Below, piece after piece: positions 1 through 12,300 of a stretch of 64,000 nt of DNA (its first letter is position 1; the number at the start of each line of letters is the position of its first letter). The notes beneath the pieces were generated by a model. That model saw nothing but the letters and a program-made list of their open reading frames with translations, did no database searches and had not been told where the DNA came from. Where the stretch lies: positions 785,494 to 849,493 of the forward strand of contig JAREIK010003431.1 of NCBI GenBank assembly GCA_029783825.1, in the 5' to 3' direction. Source of the stretch: Sapria himalayana (taxonomy: Eukaryota > Streptophyta > Magnoliopsida > Malpighiales > Rafflesiaceae). The translations under genes and the position numbers were made by a program.

Positions 1-2429
1 AGAAGTATTTTAATATAATTAAAAATAAAAATGCTATGAATGCCAAATAATATTTGACATAATATATATATTATAAAATTAATATATATATATAGAGCAG
101 TAATGGTGAGAATGATCACCTTAAGTTACATGTCGATCTATACACCAAGAAATATGAAGCATTAAATTTTAGACAAACCCAACATAACAACGAAACCTTT
201 GAAATTTGATCAGCTTTAAGTTTTTTGATCTCCTTGATTTTCCACAATGAGTGTGCAAGTGAAAATATGATAAAATTAATTATTATTATGAATTTTTTGA
301 TTTAATTTTTGAAAAATCTTAGAATAATCTATATTATGCAAACTTACTTCCAAGATGATTATTATAAAATTCCTAGATCGATCATTAGGAGTAACAGTAT
401 AAAACATATTAAATTATAAAAATAATTATAAATTAAGAACTTAAGAAATACAATAGAGTAATCATTAACATTCACCATCTAAACTAATTATGATGACACT
501 TCATTCCTACGTCTCACTGCCCGCTATGCCAATTCTAAATAAAAATTAAATAAAAAAAATTAAAATTTTTTGATATTTTTCATTCTCATGATTATCCCGT
601 CGTATATGAATACCTGATGATAATCTTTAGAGAATACTATATTCAAAATTAAAATATTTATTATTATATGTAATAGTGATTCAAATAATAATGCTACCAA
701 TAACATATTTAACATAACTATTAGAGATATAGGCTTAGAAGATATTTTTTATGTTAGTTATATATATCATATAATTAACCAAATAACACAAACAAAAATG
801 AAAGACATTTCTCATATAATAAAAAATATAAGAAATTCACTAAAATATATTAAAACACCTAACAAACAATAAAAAATTTTTATTTTGTTTATCAATGAGC
901 CTAAAAAAGAAAAAATTCCAAATAATTATCAAACATCTTTAGAATTATACATTCCTAATATTAGAATCATATATTAGCTATTAATATATAATATCCAAAT
1001 ATATCAATAGTAAGAATAACAAAATTAGTATTGATGATTTAGACTATGAGATAAAAATTTTATTTTTAAAATTTCTAAATTTTTTTTATGATAAAATTAA
1101 CATATATTCATTTATGTATACTACACTTTTACCACTTATTACAATTAGTTATATGTGCAATATTAATAAGCTATTTAGTAAATATAAATGATACCTCAAT
1201 ATAATATCATGATTATCTAGATGAAAATCAAATATTTAAAATATTTGTCTTAATCCTATCCCTTAATTATTTGATTATCTGTATGAATAATATGATTAAA
1301 GTGAAAGGGATGATAATCATATTAAAATACTTATCAAAGATGATACCTTTTTTGCTTAGTCAGCTAAGAGTAAATGAAAGGATGATCATTCAAATAAGAA
1401 TGAATTGTCTCGATATTTAGATATTAAAAGTAAAAAAAGAATAACTATTCAATCATATTACATGATTATATTGAATTAGTAAATATTATATAAATTCACA
1501 TATCTCATGCTATCTAAGATAACACATGATCTAAACTCCCCAATATTTAGCATAATATCAGAATTTATTTTATTTTGTGACTATTAATATTATTTCAGAT
1601 ATTATATCCAAGTTATATCCAGATATAATAGAAGCATTTATATGCTTAATAAATTAGAAAGATTCAAGAATAGTTATTCAATATAAAGTAAAAAAATTAT
1701 TGTAATACATATGACTTCGAGGATATTGAGACGACCATAATATTAACCTTAGAATCAAACATGAAAATTCAAATGATACTATAGACATAGATTGATCGTG
1801 AATATTGGAGAACTAACATACGTATTACTGATGTTGTTGCTATGATTTTTAAAATTTTTAATTTATAATTATTTAGCATACTGCAAAATCGAAAGTCAAA
1901 ATAGATATATATTTTTTTAGAATTCTAAAATTTATTCATTTTAATTTACAATGTCGTATATTATAATTTTTATATTTAAATTTTTAGAATTAAAAGTTTA
2001 CTTTAAAATTAACTTGAAAATGAAAACAAGTATAGTGGCAGTACAACACTGCAACTCAGCCACTAATCAGTTGGGTTGTGGCCTATGGTCACTGGTGACT
2101 GGCCTGGCCAGTGTCGAGTGTCCATTGCCCAATGGACACTGCAGTCTGCACTGGCATGGCCACTGCCCATTAAAAAGTGGCAGTGCTGTGCCACTGTCCA
2201 TTAAAGAGTGAAAGTGCCATGCCACTGCCAGCATAGCCCATCACTACCCGATCCAACCCAGTTGAGGAATGCAAACTAATGGGCAGTGCCGAACCGACCT
2301 CCCATAAAGCCAAGCCAGCACAGCATGGCCTAGGCATCCATTTCGTGCCATGTCCAACATGAAATTGTGGCCCAACTAACCACAAAAATTTGGACCAAGC
2401 CAGCACGACATGGCCCATTGACACCTCTA
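1..2429 (+). mobile_element. RICESLEEPER-like hAT relic, copy 1 (3' part; left end outside window)
   Basis: Decayed DNA transposon. Stretches at about 120-240, 580-1010 and 1280-1700 align by eye, in order, with the better copy at 16241-18361 (finger region, core, dimerisation region), but stop codons and indels are everywhere and no long frame remains. A GC-richer subterminal block at about 2040-2429 ends in CATTGACACCTCTA (2416-2429), which matches 12 of 14 bases of the family right terminus GTTTGACACCTCTA. The left end lies before the window, so the target duplication cannot be tested; the right flank to compare is 2430-2437. Non-functional. Confidence 0.8.
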
Positions 2430-2768
2430 TGAACAATGTGTCATGGTAGTGTCATAGTGGTGTTATGTTTTTGTGGTGGTTTCCATGGTAATTTGTGTGG
2501 TGGTTTCCATGGTAATTTGTGTGGTGGTGCCATGATGATGCAAAGGTTGTGCAGTGTGACATGGTGGTGTCATGGTGATGTGGTGGTTGTGTCGGGGTGA
2601 TATAATGGTATCATCGCAGTTTATATGGCAGCTCCTATGATTGTGTCGTATTGGTATAGTGGTATATGGTTATTTATGTGGTAGTTCTTGTGGTTGTGTC
2701 ATGGTTGTGTTTAGGTTGTGTAATAATTTTGTGGTGGTGCAATGGGTTATTAACATTTGACACCTCTA
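2430..2768 (+). repeat. GT-rich degenerate repeat ending in a second hAT right terminus
   Basis: A low-complexity stretch on a GTGGT/CATGGT theme, including two adjacent near-identical 24-bp units at about 2473-2522. It ends in ATTTGACACCTCTA (2755-2768), 13 of 14 bases of the right terminus shared by the large hAT copies. It therefore looks like the subterminal region of another hAT copy into which copy 1 was inserted, leaving two right ends 339 bp apart. The nested reading is inference. Confidence 0.6.
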
Positions 2769-3259
2769 ATCTTATGTCATGGTTGTGTCATGATGTGAAA
2801 GAATAGAATAAAAACTAAAAATAAATAGAAGTAACTTTTCTTGAATCGAAATTATCCTTTAATACCAAATTAATATAACTTAACTACAAATAACAATAAA
2901 TTTAAAAGAACAAAAAAATTAAAAAGAGAAAATAATTTTCAAAATCATTTCCAAAGATCCTCCAGAATAATATTATATGATGACAATTATAGACACCAAC
3001 AAATACATCCTAAAATCAAACAAACAACCCAAAACCCAGCAGACACATCCCAAAAACCAACAAATACATTCCAAAATATAATTAAATAAATAACTAAAAA
3101 TAAAAATTATGATTGAACTTTGGATATCTATCTCATTTAGGCATATATATGAGTGTATTTCATAACTTATCACCTTAGTATGTGAAAAATTGTGTCAAAA
3201 TGAAACTATCGAGAAAAATTTAAAAAACTACTAACTATACTAACAACATATATTGTATC
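2769..3259. other. AT-rich stretch with short CA-rich repeats; possible LTR of the antisense copia
   Basis: No gene seen. Positions 2990-3080 carry three or four imperfect copies of a motif around ACAAATACAT and CCCAAAAACC. Given the antisense copia RT just to the right, this is where its 3' LTR would be expected, but I cannot define LTR borders. Confidence 0.3.
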
Positions 3260-4140
3260 AAATTTTTTCAATATCAAATAGTTAATTTTTCCTACAATTC
3301 TCATATAAGTAGTAAAGTTAACTAGAGGTAACACATTATAAGTGAAGTCAATACCTAGATTAATAAAAATATATACTAAAATACAATCAAAAAGTTAATA
3401 TTTACAAGAGTATCAAGTGTATATCTCTTCTATAACAAGATGATACCTCTCATAAAATAAATCACTTCTATGTCAATAAAATATTTGAGCCTTTTAAGAA
3501 CCTTCGTTTAAGACTATAACTGAAACTAATCCTTGACTTAACTAATTTCTAACTCATAATCTCATGTAATTAGAATATTATTCATGAAGACAATTAATAA
3601 AATTATCATGTCATAAAAACTTATTCTGAAGAAAAAAAATAAATAGCTCATTTATGTAACCTAAACAAAGTGAGCAAAAGATAAAAATCTCACAATTTAG
3701 CCTCTTGATAATTACTGAAGGTCATACAATAGCTTTCATTATTTACAAAATTACACCTAATTGTATTGCTCAAAATCTTGATGACTGCTCCATATACACA
3801 TCTTCTTGAATATCACAATAAATAAAGACATTCTACACATCTAGTTAGTCGAACCTCTAACTACGAGATGTCATAAGAAAAATAAAAATATATATTGAAA
3901 TTATCTTGACCACTAGAAAATATGTGTCCTAATAGACTAATCCTAATATACGAGTGTATCTTCTCACTACAAATTTTATCTTAAAGTAATCAATCTTCCC
4001 ATATGAACATGTATTCACAGTGAATACTCATATGCGATTGACCAAAAATATTCCTGAAAGTCGTGATATTAGTTCTGAAGTCTAATTAGAATGAATAACA
4101 TATATCTATTCAATCATTATATGACATCATCTTAGATTAG
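3260..4140 (-). pseudogene. Ty1/copia pol relic, RT region (antisense)
   Basis: Reverse-strand translation, read across several frame changes, gives a recognisable copia reverse transcriptase. The active-site segment, usually YVDD, appears near 3570-3590 as LIVFMNNILIT. It is followed by a degraded region typical of LK(Y/F)FLG-IEV and then a YTLDTL segment near 3410. Upstream coding (3700-4140) holds weak matches to the finger/palm part. It belongs with the integrase relic at 5148-5713 and 13543-13800: same strand, correct pol order when read from high to low coordinates. Stops throughout; non-functional. Confidence 0.65.
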
Positions 4141-4401
4141 ATAATGTCTTAAAATAAAAGTTGGTTACACTAGTACTGTGATGAGAAAAATAAATAAATA
4201 AAGGAACGAGTACAAGATGAGAATCCAACAAAACCTATGAAATTAAATACTAAGTATAGCTCATTTGTCCTTTTTTAAAAGTAATCAGAAGAACAAGATC
4301 AGAGGAATTGATTGCATAATAAATTTAGCTCCTCAGTAGGCGCATCTTTGGTCTAATAAGGCTGCACATATCTCTATCCCTCTCTTGGTAGATATCCTAA
4401 G

Positions 4402-5139
4402 CTGTGTTGCACGGATACGCCTAGGAGGTGCCGTGTCCACGTGTCCGACACGTGGACACGTGGACACGGGTCGGACACGCGTCGGATACGTGTCCGATAC
4501 GCCACGTGGCGTATCGGACACAAATCCGTATGGGATACGCCACGTGGCGTATCGGATACGCGTCGGAGACGTATCCGACGCGTTGTTCGGAGACGTATCC
4601 GACGCATTTTTGGAAACAGATTCCAAAAACGCGTCGTTTTTTGGAATCTGTATCCAAAAATGCATTTCGGGAGGGGGGGCGGGCGGGAGTGGGTTTCGGA
4701 AGGGGGGGTGGGTGGGAGTGGGTTTCGGAAGGGGGGGCGGGCGGGAGTGGGTTTCGGAAGGGGGGGCGGGCGGGAGTGGGTTTCGGAAGGGGGGGGGCGA
4801 GAGGGGGTTTCGGAAGGGGGGGCGGGAGGGGGTTTCGGAAGGGGGGAAGGGGGGGAAGTAAAATACCTAACATTTTGTTTACATTATTTTAAAATACAAA
4901 ATTTTAAATTATTTTAAAATACAGTATATTTAATTATTTTAAAATACCTAATATTTATAATTAATAATTTTTATTTTTAATTTTATTTTTTTTATCATGA
5001 CGTATCATAGCCGTATCCGTATCCTAGTTTTTTAGAATTTGCCGTGTCCCCGTATCTTGCCGTGTCCCCGTATCTTGCCGTGTCCCCGTATCTTGCCGTG
5101 TCGTATCCCCGTGTCCGTATCCGTGTCCGTGCAACATAG
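4402..5139. mobile_element. Non-autonomous hAT element with G-rich minisatellite (short element 1)
   Basis: A 738-bp element bounded by an exact 8-bp direct duplication, ATCCTAAG, at 4394-4401 and 5140-5147. The terminal inverted repeats are CTGTGTTGCACGGA on the left and CTATGTTGCACGGA on the right (reverse complement), followed by many short GTGTCCGTATC-type subterminal repeats on both sides. There is no transposase; the overlapping reading frames here are translations of the repeats. The 8-bp duplication and subterminal motif array are typical of hAT elements mobilised in trans. It lies inside the antisense copia relic. No autonomous partner with these ends is in the window. Confidence 0.9.
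4665..4858. repeat. G-rich minisatellite, 29-bp period, inside short element 1
   Basis: About six tandem units built on GTTTCGGAAGGGGGGG followed by CGGGCGGGAGTG. The TTTCGG anchor recurs at 4694, 4723, 4752 and 4781 (period 29), then with shorter spacing (27 and 25). The plus strand has dense runs of three to seven G and can plausibly form G-quadruplexes. It contrasts sharply with the AT-rich DNA around it. Confidence 0.9.
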
Positions 5140-5147
5140 ATCCTAAG

Positions 5148-5713
5148 TCTTAGATGATCAAATCTCATAATTGTCAACTCAATATGAATTTGTATTCAAC
5201 TCAAATTGAATTTACACCTTTATGTACTGAAATATCCAAGAAAAATACATATTAAGAACATAGATTATAATTTATTCAATCCTAAAGATCAATTTATGAC
5301 ACAATAAATGAATTCAAAAACTCTGGATGACAAACTAAATAATATTTCTCCTGGATGTAGGATATGAAAGAGTATTAGCTAAAAAATTGTAGAATATAAT
5401 ATTCGATTGATTAGTTTGATTGTGATTAAAATTGTCTCTCTATAAAAATATTTTAAAAATACTATTTCCAAGTAAAAATGTTCAAGTCATTTCAATCAGA
5501 TATATATTCTTTTGTTCAGTCACCCAATTATGTCAGGATGTATTCGCCTAAGAAGTTCGATGTATAATCTCATGATTCAAATAATATGCATTAAATTAAT
5601 CTAATATATATTCTAATACAATATCACTTCTTAATTTTTTGATATTTTTATTTAATTATTTTTTTATCATTTTGTAAAAAATTTTGAAAAATAAAGAATA
5701 TATTATTATTTGT
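5148..5713 (-). pseudogene. Ty1/copia integrase relic, C-terminal part (antisense)
   Basis: Reverse-strand translation shows the copia integrase core end. Around 5500-5700 the residues follow the pattern of a DNALEYT-like segment, then GIIHQTS and a degraded PQQNGVAERKNRHL equivalent, with frame changes. Nearer 5200-5300 it resembles the LGYS-KGY region that follows the core. The relic stops at 5721, exactly at the target duplication of the hAT at 5722-13534, and resumes beyond 13535. Non-functional. Confidence 0.75.
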
Positions 5714-7743
5714 CACAAAATTAGAAATGTCAAGTGAATCGGATGGTCCGAGCACGGCATGAGGCATAACCTGAATTGGCCATGTAGGGCCCGACACAAC
5801 ACAATCCAGAACCATGCCTAGACCTGAATTATGCTTGCCCTAGGCATAACTCGTGTCGTATTAATATGATAGCACAGTCCACTAACCTGGTGATCCATGA
5901 GCATGCAGGAGTAGGTCATGGATCAGAAGTCACGTGTCACGCCCTGTTAGGTAACTACACGATGAAAGTGATTTAAAAAAAACAAGCCACATAAGTTGAA
6001 TTTGACTTACATAGCTTTCCAATTGCATTTTCATGCAACGAGCACCAAAAATGTCGATGACAGACATAGCCTATCATTGTCGCTTCCTTACAAAAACAAA
6101 AAATATATATTTTTTTTAAATCCATAATTGTCAAATTATTTCCGACGAGCACATGCCAAAGATTCATGACAATCAAATTTCTAGCCTGAATAAATAAAAA
6201 ATTAAAAAAAAAATAAGTCTTTGTACTTATTTCCTATTCTCTATAAATAAGAATTAGAAAATTTAGAATTTCCATTCTAAATTTCCTCTCATCGTTCACT
6301 CTCTCCTGTTTGCTATTTGTTTGTCTCTCACCTTTTAAAATTTAACTATTTTTTATTTTATAAATTTTTTATTATTGTAATATTGATTTTATGTATGCAC
6401 CATAGACAGTGTAAATTTCAAATTGTAACTAAAAATTTGAGTTCACCTTGAGATTAGAAATGATGCAGTGAAGTGCAAAGAATAATTTCGACAACATAAT
6501 AATTATGGTACATTTTGTTTTCATTTTTTTTTTGAGTTTTCACTTAATTGTATTTATAAAAAAGAAATTATTTTAAAATAATTATAAATAATGAATATAA
6601 TGATATAAAATTTAAAATTAACATAGATGTAAATAATAATGATAACCCAACCAAAATATCTAAAACTAAAACTAGATTATTTCCAATGATAATATTTTAC
6701 AACAAAATGATTAAGGTATACTTTATTTTCACTTTTTGTGAGTTTTCAATTAATTTTATTTATAAAATAGAAATATTTAAAAAAATTACAAATAGTAAAT
6801 ATAAAGATAATGAATTTAAAATTAACATAGATATAGATAATAATAATAATAATAACCCTACCAAAAAGCCCAATGCCAAAATTAAATTTTCTCCAATTAT
6901 CTCAACTCATACTTATTATCACCTGAAAAATAAAAAATTAGATAAATTTTAGTAGTATGAACATGCTTTAAAATAATAAAAAAATAAATTTTCTAAAAAT
7001 ATCGAAAAAAAATTGACACAATATATATATTATTAAAAAATATTACATGTAGAAATGCATGTGATACTAACCAGTAACCACCTTTTTTGGTTGGTCGATC
7101 AATGCACCAAAAAATATGGTACATTAAAACCCAAGAAAATCTAATTGAGCAGTGGAGTCTATAAGTGTCAAACTGGTCGGGCAATCCAAACTTAGCCCGA
7201 GGCATGGCCCGACTCGATGGTGCCTGGCCCAGCATGGCATGGTTTAGACCCATGCGTGTGCTCGTGTCATACCTAGGTCTACAGAGCCATGTGCCAAGCC
7301 AAGTACGGCCCAATACGTGGGTCTGTGCTCTGTGGGCACACGAATTTGACATGACCCAAACCGTACCCTGACCCTGCCCCACCCCAATGTATGACGCCCG
7401 ACCCCGAGCCCGAAAAATCCAAAATTTCGTTGGTCCCATAACCCAACCGACCAGACCCGTCAATTTTTTTTCCTAGCCCAAGCTGAGCCCGAGCCCAATG
7501 GTTCCAAAAGCCAAAGCTTCTGGAACCTATAAGTTTGATCGTTTGAATCGATTTGATGATTGAACCAACCCAACAATCCAAAGATAAACCAATATATTCA
7601 AATCTCAATTCAAATCTCAACCATTAGATTTCACACCCAACGGCAGCTAGAAGGAAAAATCCAACAATCCTAAGGATTCTGCACCAATTTTAAAAAAAAA
7701 TCAAAAAAATTTTAGAAAAAAAATTTTAATTATATTTTTTATA

Positions 7744-7860
7744 TCTATAAACCCTCATTCATTCAAATATTTATGTTTTAAACATTTCTCTCTCAACTCT
7801 CATTTTTTTCTCTCACAATCAGCTTCTAACTTTCGAGATTTAGGTATTGATTCTGGTGCG
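7744..7860 (+). promoter_or_regulatory. Predicted hAT promoter: TATA motif and CT-rich leader (copy 3)
   Basis: CTATAAACCC at about 7745 followed by TCTCTCAACTCTC tracts. The same TATA plus CT-leader order occurs in copies 2 and 4 at equivalent places before the transposase. Prediction only. Confidence 0.4.
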
Positions 7861-8501
7861 TGTGCGGTGTGAACATTAAAAAGATAGATATTTCACGCAT
7901 TATGATTTGCGGGTATTTTTTTTATTATTTAGTTTTATTTTTAAATTTTTTAATTTTAATAAATTTATTAATTTAAAAATATTATATAATATAATATAAT
8001 TAAAAAAATAAAAAATAAAAATGATAAATAATAATTTTAATTATAAAAACGAAATTAATTATAATATAAATAACAAAAATCCTACAGAAACGCCCGAGGT
8101 CACCAAAACTTTGAGTTCTCCAGTTTACTCGACCCAAACATCTAAAAAATAAAAAACTTAAAGAACATCGGTAGATTAGACTCACTTTAATATAATACAA
8201 CAAAAAAATATTATGGATACTGAAGAAAAATTAGCATGATGTAAATATTATAAAAAAATTTTAAACTATAAAAATTCATGTGGGACAATACACCTTAAGA
8301 GACATGTCAAATCATGCACCAAAAATTATGGTATATTAAATTCTAGGCAAACTCATCTCAGCGTTAAGTTCTTTGAGACTATATCCAGTTCAACCTCAAT
8401 GTTGATCCCCTTCATATACCACAACGAGTTAGAAAGAAAAAACATGTCAGACTAATTATCACGATTAATCTTCCAATTATATTTTCTATGGATCCAAGAG
8501 T

Positions 8502-9343
8502 CAAGGAAGCATGGACACGGCTCCCTACAGCCGTGTCCACGTGTCCGACACTCGGACACGACACGGATACAGCACGGATACGTGTCCGATATGCCACGTA
8601 GCATATCATTGCACAATCCATATCCGATACGCCACGTGGCATATTGGATGGTTGTGTCGGCGCCGTATCCACGTCTATAGTGCCCGACGTCCGACAGGCA
8701 GGGGCAATTTGTGGGGAGAGGCAAGGGCGGCGCGATTTGAGGGGAGAGACAGGGGCGGGCGTTTTCGAGGGGAGAGGCAGGGGCGGGCGGGTGTGATTGA
8801 GAGGAGAGGGGCGGGCGGGCATGATTGAGGGGAGAGGGGCGGGCGGGCGTGATTGAGGGGAGAGGGGCGGGCGGGCGTGATTGAGGGGAGAGGGGCGGGC
8901 GGGCGTGATTGAGGGGAGAGGCAGGGTCGAGCGGGCGTGATTGAGGGGAGAGGCAGGGGCGGGCGGGTGTGCTAAAGAGGAGAGGCAGGGGCATAAAATA
9001 AAATATTTTTATAAAATAAAATAAAAAATATATATTTTTATATAATAAAATTATAAAATATTATTTTATAAAATAAAATAAATATAAATATTATATTATA
9101 AAATAAAATAAAATAAAATATTTTTATTTATAAAATAAATAATATATATTTATTATATATAATAAAATATTTTATTTTAATATAATTTAATAAATTTTAT
9201 AAAATACCTAATATTTATAATTTTTATTTTTATTTTTTTATTATGTCATATCCTAACCGTATCCGTATCCTAGTTTTTTAAAATTTGCCGTGTCCCCGTA
9301 ACCTGCCGTGTCGTATCCCTGTGTCCGTGTCCGTGCTTCTTAG
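8502..9343. mobile_element. Non-autonomous hAT element with G-rich minisatellite (short element 2)
   Basis: An 842-bp element with an exact 8-bp target duplication, CCAAGAGT, at 8494-8501 and 9344-9351. The ends are CAAGGAAGCATGGACACGG (left) and CTAAGAAGCACGGACACGG (reverse complement of the right), with subterminal GTGTCCGTATC-like repeats on both sides and a G-rich tandem array inside. It is the same family as short element 1: shared GGACACG inner repeat and AT-rich right half. The target is the transposase of hAT copy 3; removing the element and one duplication restores alignment with copy 4 around 16686-16740. No transposase is encoded. Confidence 0.92.
8697..8995. repeat. G-rich minisatellite, 28-bp period, inside short element 2
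   Basis: About nine tandem units containing GATTGAGGGGAGAGG and CGGGCGGG. The GATT anchor recurs at 8795, 8823, 8851, 8879 and 8907 (period 28), with more degenerate units on both sides. Runs of three to four G make G-quadruplex formation on the plus strand plausible. The unit is unrelated in sequence to the 29-bp unit of short element 1. Confidence 0.9.
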
Positions 9344-12300
9344 CCAAGAGTAGTCAGTATAATGCAAACTTATTTTCAGCCTGCATATCGTATGATTCCT
9401 AGATCCTTATCTAGAAACGACATAATAAATTACTATAACTTAGAAAAAAAATAATTAAATGAATTTAAAAATTATAGTGAAATGATGTATGTGACATCTG
9501 ATATTTGGACTAGTCATGACGATACATCTTATAGATGCCTTATTGACCACTGTAAAGATTATAAATAGATACTAAATAAATAAATATTAAGATTCACAAA
9601 GATTCTTCATCCTCATGATAGCTCAGAGATTTATGAGTGCGTGATAAAAATCTTTAAAGAATATAAAATTCAAAATTAAATATTTAGTATCATATTCAAT
9701 AATACATCTAATAATAGAATAATGATAACATATTTGTTAGGATTATTAGAGAATGATCATTAGCAGAGATTTTTTATGTTAGATGCATATGTCACGTCAT
9801 TAATCTCATACTACAAGAAAAAATAAAGGTTATTTCACTCACTTTAAAAAACACATAACTCACTAAAATTTTTTTGAATGTCTCACAGACAATAAGAGTT
9901 CGGTAGTCTCTGTTTGACTGTGAGTCTAAAGAAGAAGAAATTACAATCGAATGTAATATACCATTGATATTACCCATACCTTATATTAGAGTCATGTGTT
10001 AGATATAAATACGTGATATTCGACTACGTCAATAATAAGAATGACAAACTTATTATTGACGATACTGACTGGGCTATAAGAATTACATTTATGAAATTCA
10101 TGAATATTTTTTATGACATGATAAATATATATTTGTCAGTTTATACTCTCACAACTTGCATTATACTCAGGTGTATATGCAACATTAGTAGTATATTTTA
10201 AAAATTTAAAGAAAACCCAACACTTAGCGATAGATTTGTAGAGTAAAAATCAAGTACTTAAAGTATTGATCAACAATTCTATCTCTTTATTGTTTGGCTG
10301 TTTGCATGGACCCTATGATTAAGATAAAAATAAAAGAAAATATTTTGACATACGTATTCTTGTGCATGAACCAGGAAGACTAACCTAAAGGATTTATTCA
10401 CGAGAAATTGACTAAGTTCTTTACATATTACAATACTAGGTATGGTGATGATAGTAGCAAGACTGAGTATGGACATAAATACCATATTCAAAGATTATGA
10501 CTTTTTTATTCAAGTAGCAAAGGAGAAACAATGGAATGAACCATCGAATAAGAGCACGGTGCCTCCGTATTTAGATACCAATTATTGCTCAATCCTATTA
10601 TATTCCGATAATCAAAATGTTGATATTTTACCGTGATGAAAATTATATGAGTTCACTTATCCCTGCTATCTAAGATGACACAAAATCTACTGACTTCTTC
10701 AGTGTTGAGCATAATATCGAAGTCTGCTTTTTTAGTTGCAATGAATATAATTTCGGATAGGAGATTCAAATTACGACTAGATATTATTGAGATATTAGTA
10801 TGTTTAAAGGATTGTAAGAATTCGAGTTTAGGCAGCCAGAATCATGCTGAGACTAAAGCAAAAACGAATGAGTTAGTTACTGATGATAATCCATGGAATA
10901 TTGATGATTTGATGATAATTGACGATTAACGACTGATGACAATTGAGACACTAATACTTATCTTATATCATCATTGATCATATGCTGTAATGCTGACAAT
11001 ATTTTTTATTTTAATTTATCTTTTTTGGATTAATATTGTCTTTATTTATTTTTTTATCAGTTTACTTTGAGACTTGATTCTTGATTCTTCATTTATGTTT
11101 TTTGTGATTTACATTGGTTTGTATTAATATTTTTTTTATTAATCCAAATACAATTAGTTTTTAAATTTTAATTGTTTATTATACTATACTTAATATTTTA
11201 GTTAATTTAATAAATTAAAAATAAAAAAAATTAATTATTTATTTTAATTTAACAAATAACTATAAAATATTTAAGTTTTAAATAATTAAAATTTAATTTT
11301 TTAAAAATTTGAATATTCTGGATTAAAAATTTTCCAAACGGCCAGAACTATGCCCGAACCCGACCGAACCCAGCCCAAACCCCAGCCCAAATCTAGCCCG
11401 AACAAGCCAGACATGCATGGTAATTGTACCATGTCGAGTCAACTGTGATGAAGCCGTGTCATGCCAAGCATGGCACAGTAACTGCACCATGTTAGGCCAG
11501 GCCAGGCCAACCCATTTGACACCTCTAGTTGAGTCTTTCATGTTGAATCTAGTTCAGAATCAAGTGTATTGACCCCTTTTATATACTGCAATAATTTTGG
11601 GAGGAAGAGCATGATCAAATTAATTAAGATTATGTCTTCCAATTAAATTTTTAAAAGATCCTGGGATAATTAATATTATGGAGACCTACTAGCATACTTA
11701 TTATAAATTTCCTAAGTCTACACGTATAAATAACATAATAAAATATTATAAGTTAGAAAAATATTTAATAATTAATAATTAATGAATTTAAAAAATATAA
11801 TAGATTAGTATCTATGATATCAAATATCTAAACTAACCACGAAAATACATCATTCATAGGTCTTATCACCTACTATATTAATTCAGAATAAAAACTTAAT
11901 TAAAAAATTTATGATTTCCTTAGATTTTATATCATTATGAGTATAATAAGAATCTTTAGGAAGTATAATATTTATAATATAATATTTAATATTAATTTCA
12001 ATAATACTTGTAATAAAAAAGTAACTAATAGTATATTTATTATAACATTAGAAATATGTAGTTAGATTAGATTTTTCATATTAAGTACATGTGTCCCGTT
12101 ATTAACTTGATAATACGGACGAAAATAAAAATTATTTATCCCGCAATAGAAAAAATAAGAAATTTACTAAATTACCTTAAGATGCTTAGCAGATAATATG
12201 AGTTTAGCAGTTAATAATTCTCTGAGCCTTAAAAAAATTCCAAATAAATATGAGACATTGAAATTACACTTATCTTACATTGAAGTCATGTGTTGGCTAA

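Larger units (their letters stand above)
7160..11527 (+). mobile_element. RICESLEEPER-like hAT relic, copy 3 (nested in copy 2)
   Basis: The left end TATAAGTGTCAAAC (7160) and right end ATTTGACACCTCTA (11514-11527) are flanked by GTGGAGTC (7152-7159) and GTTGAGTC (11528-11535), a 7-of-8 target duplication. The sequence before 7152 and after 11536 reads continuously as copy 2 transposase, which confirms the insertion. Transposase remnants run from about 8090 to 8501 and 9352 to 10930. Better-kept parts are the core near 10010-10200 and the dimerisation end near 10675-10930. It is itself interrupted by the short element at 8502-9343. Non-functional. Confidence 0.9.

Noticed and set aside
2430..2768. 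Telomeric or centromeric satellite
   Set aside because: No TTTAGGG units and no constant monomer; it is a degenerate GT-rich patch next to hAT ends.
4385..4917. Five overlapping 77-158 codon frames on both strands, rich in Gly, Arg and Pro
   Set aside because: They are translations of the subterminal repeats and the 29-bp G-rich minisatellite of a non-autonomous hAT; all frames stay open because of composition.
8412..8994. Pro-rich reverse frames (136 and 180 codons) and a Gly/Arg-rich plus frame
   Set aside because: They are the 28-bp minisatellite read in several frames; no family, no start context.
8697..8995. Regularly spaced repeats resembling a CRISPR array
   Set aside because: Units are contiguous with no unique spacers, lie inside a eukaryotic transposon and have no cas genes nearby.
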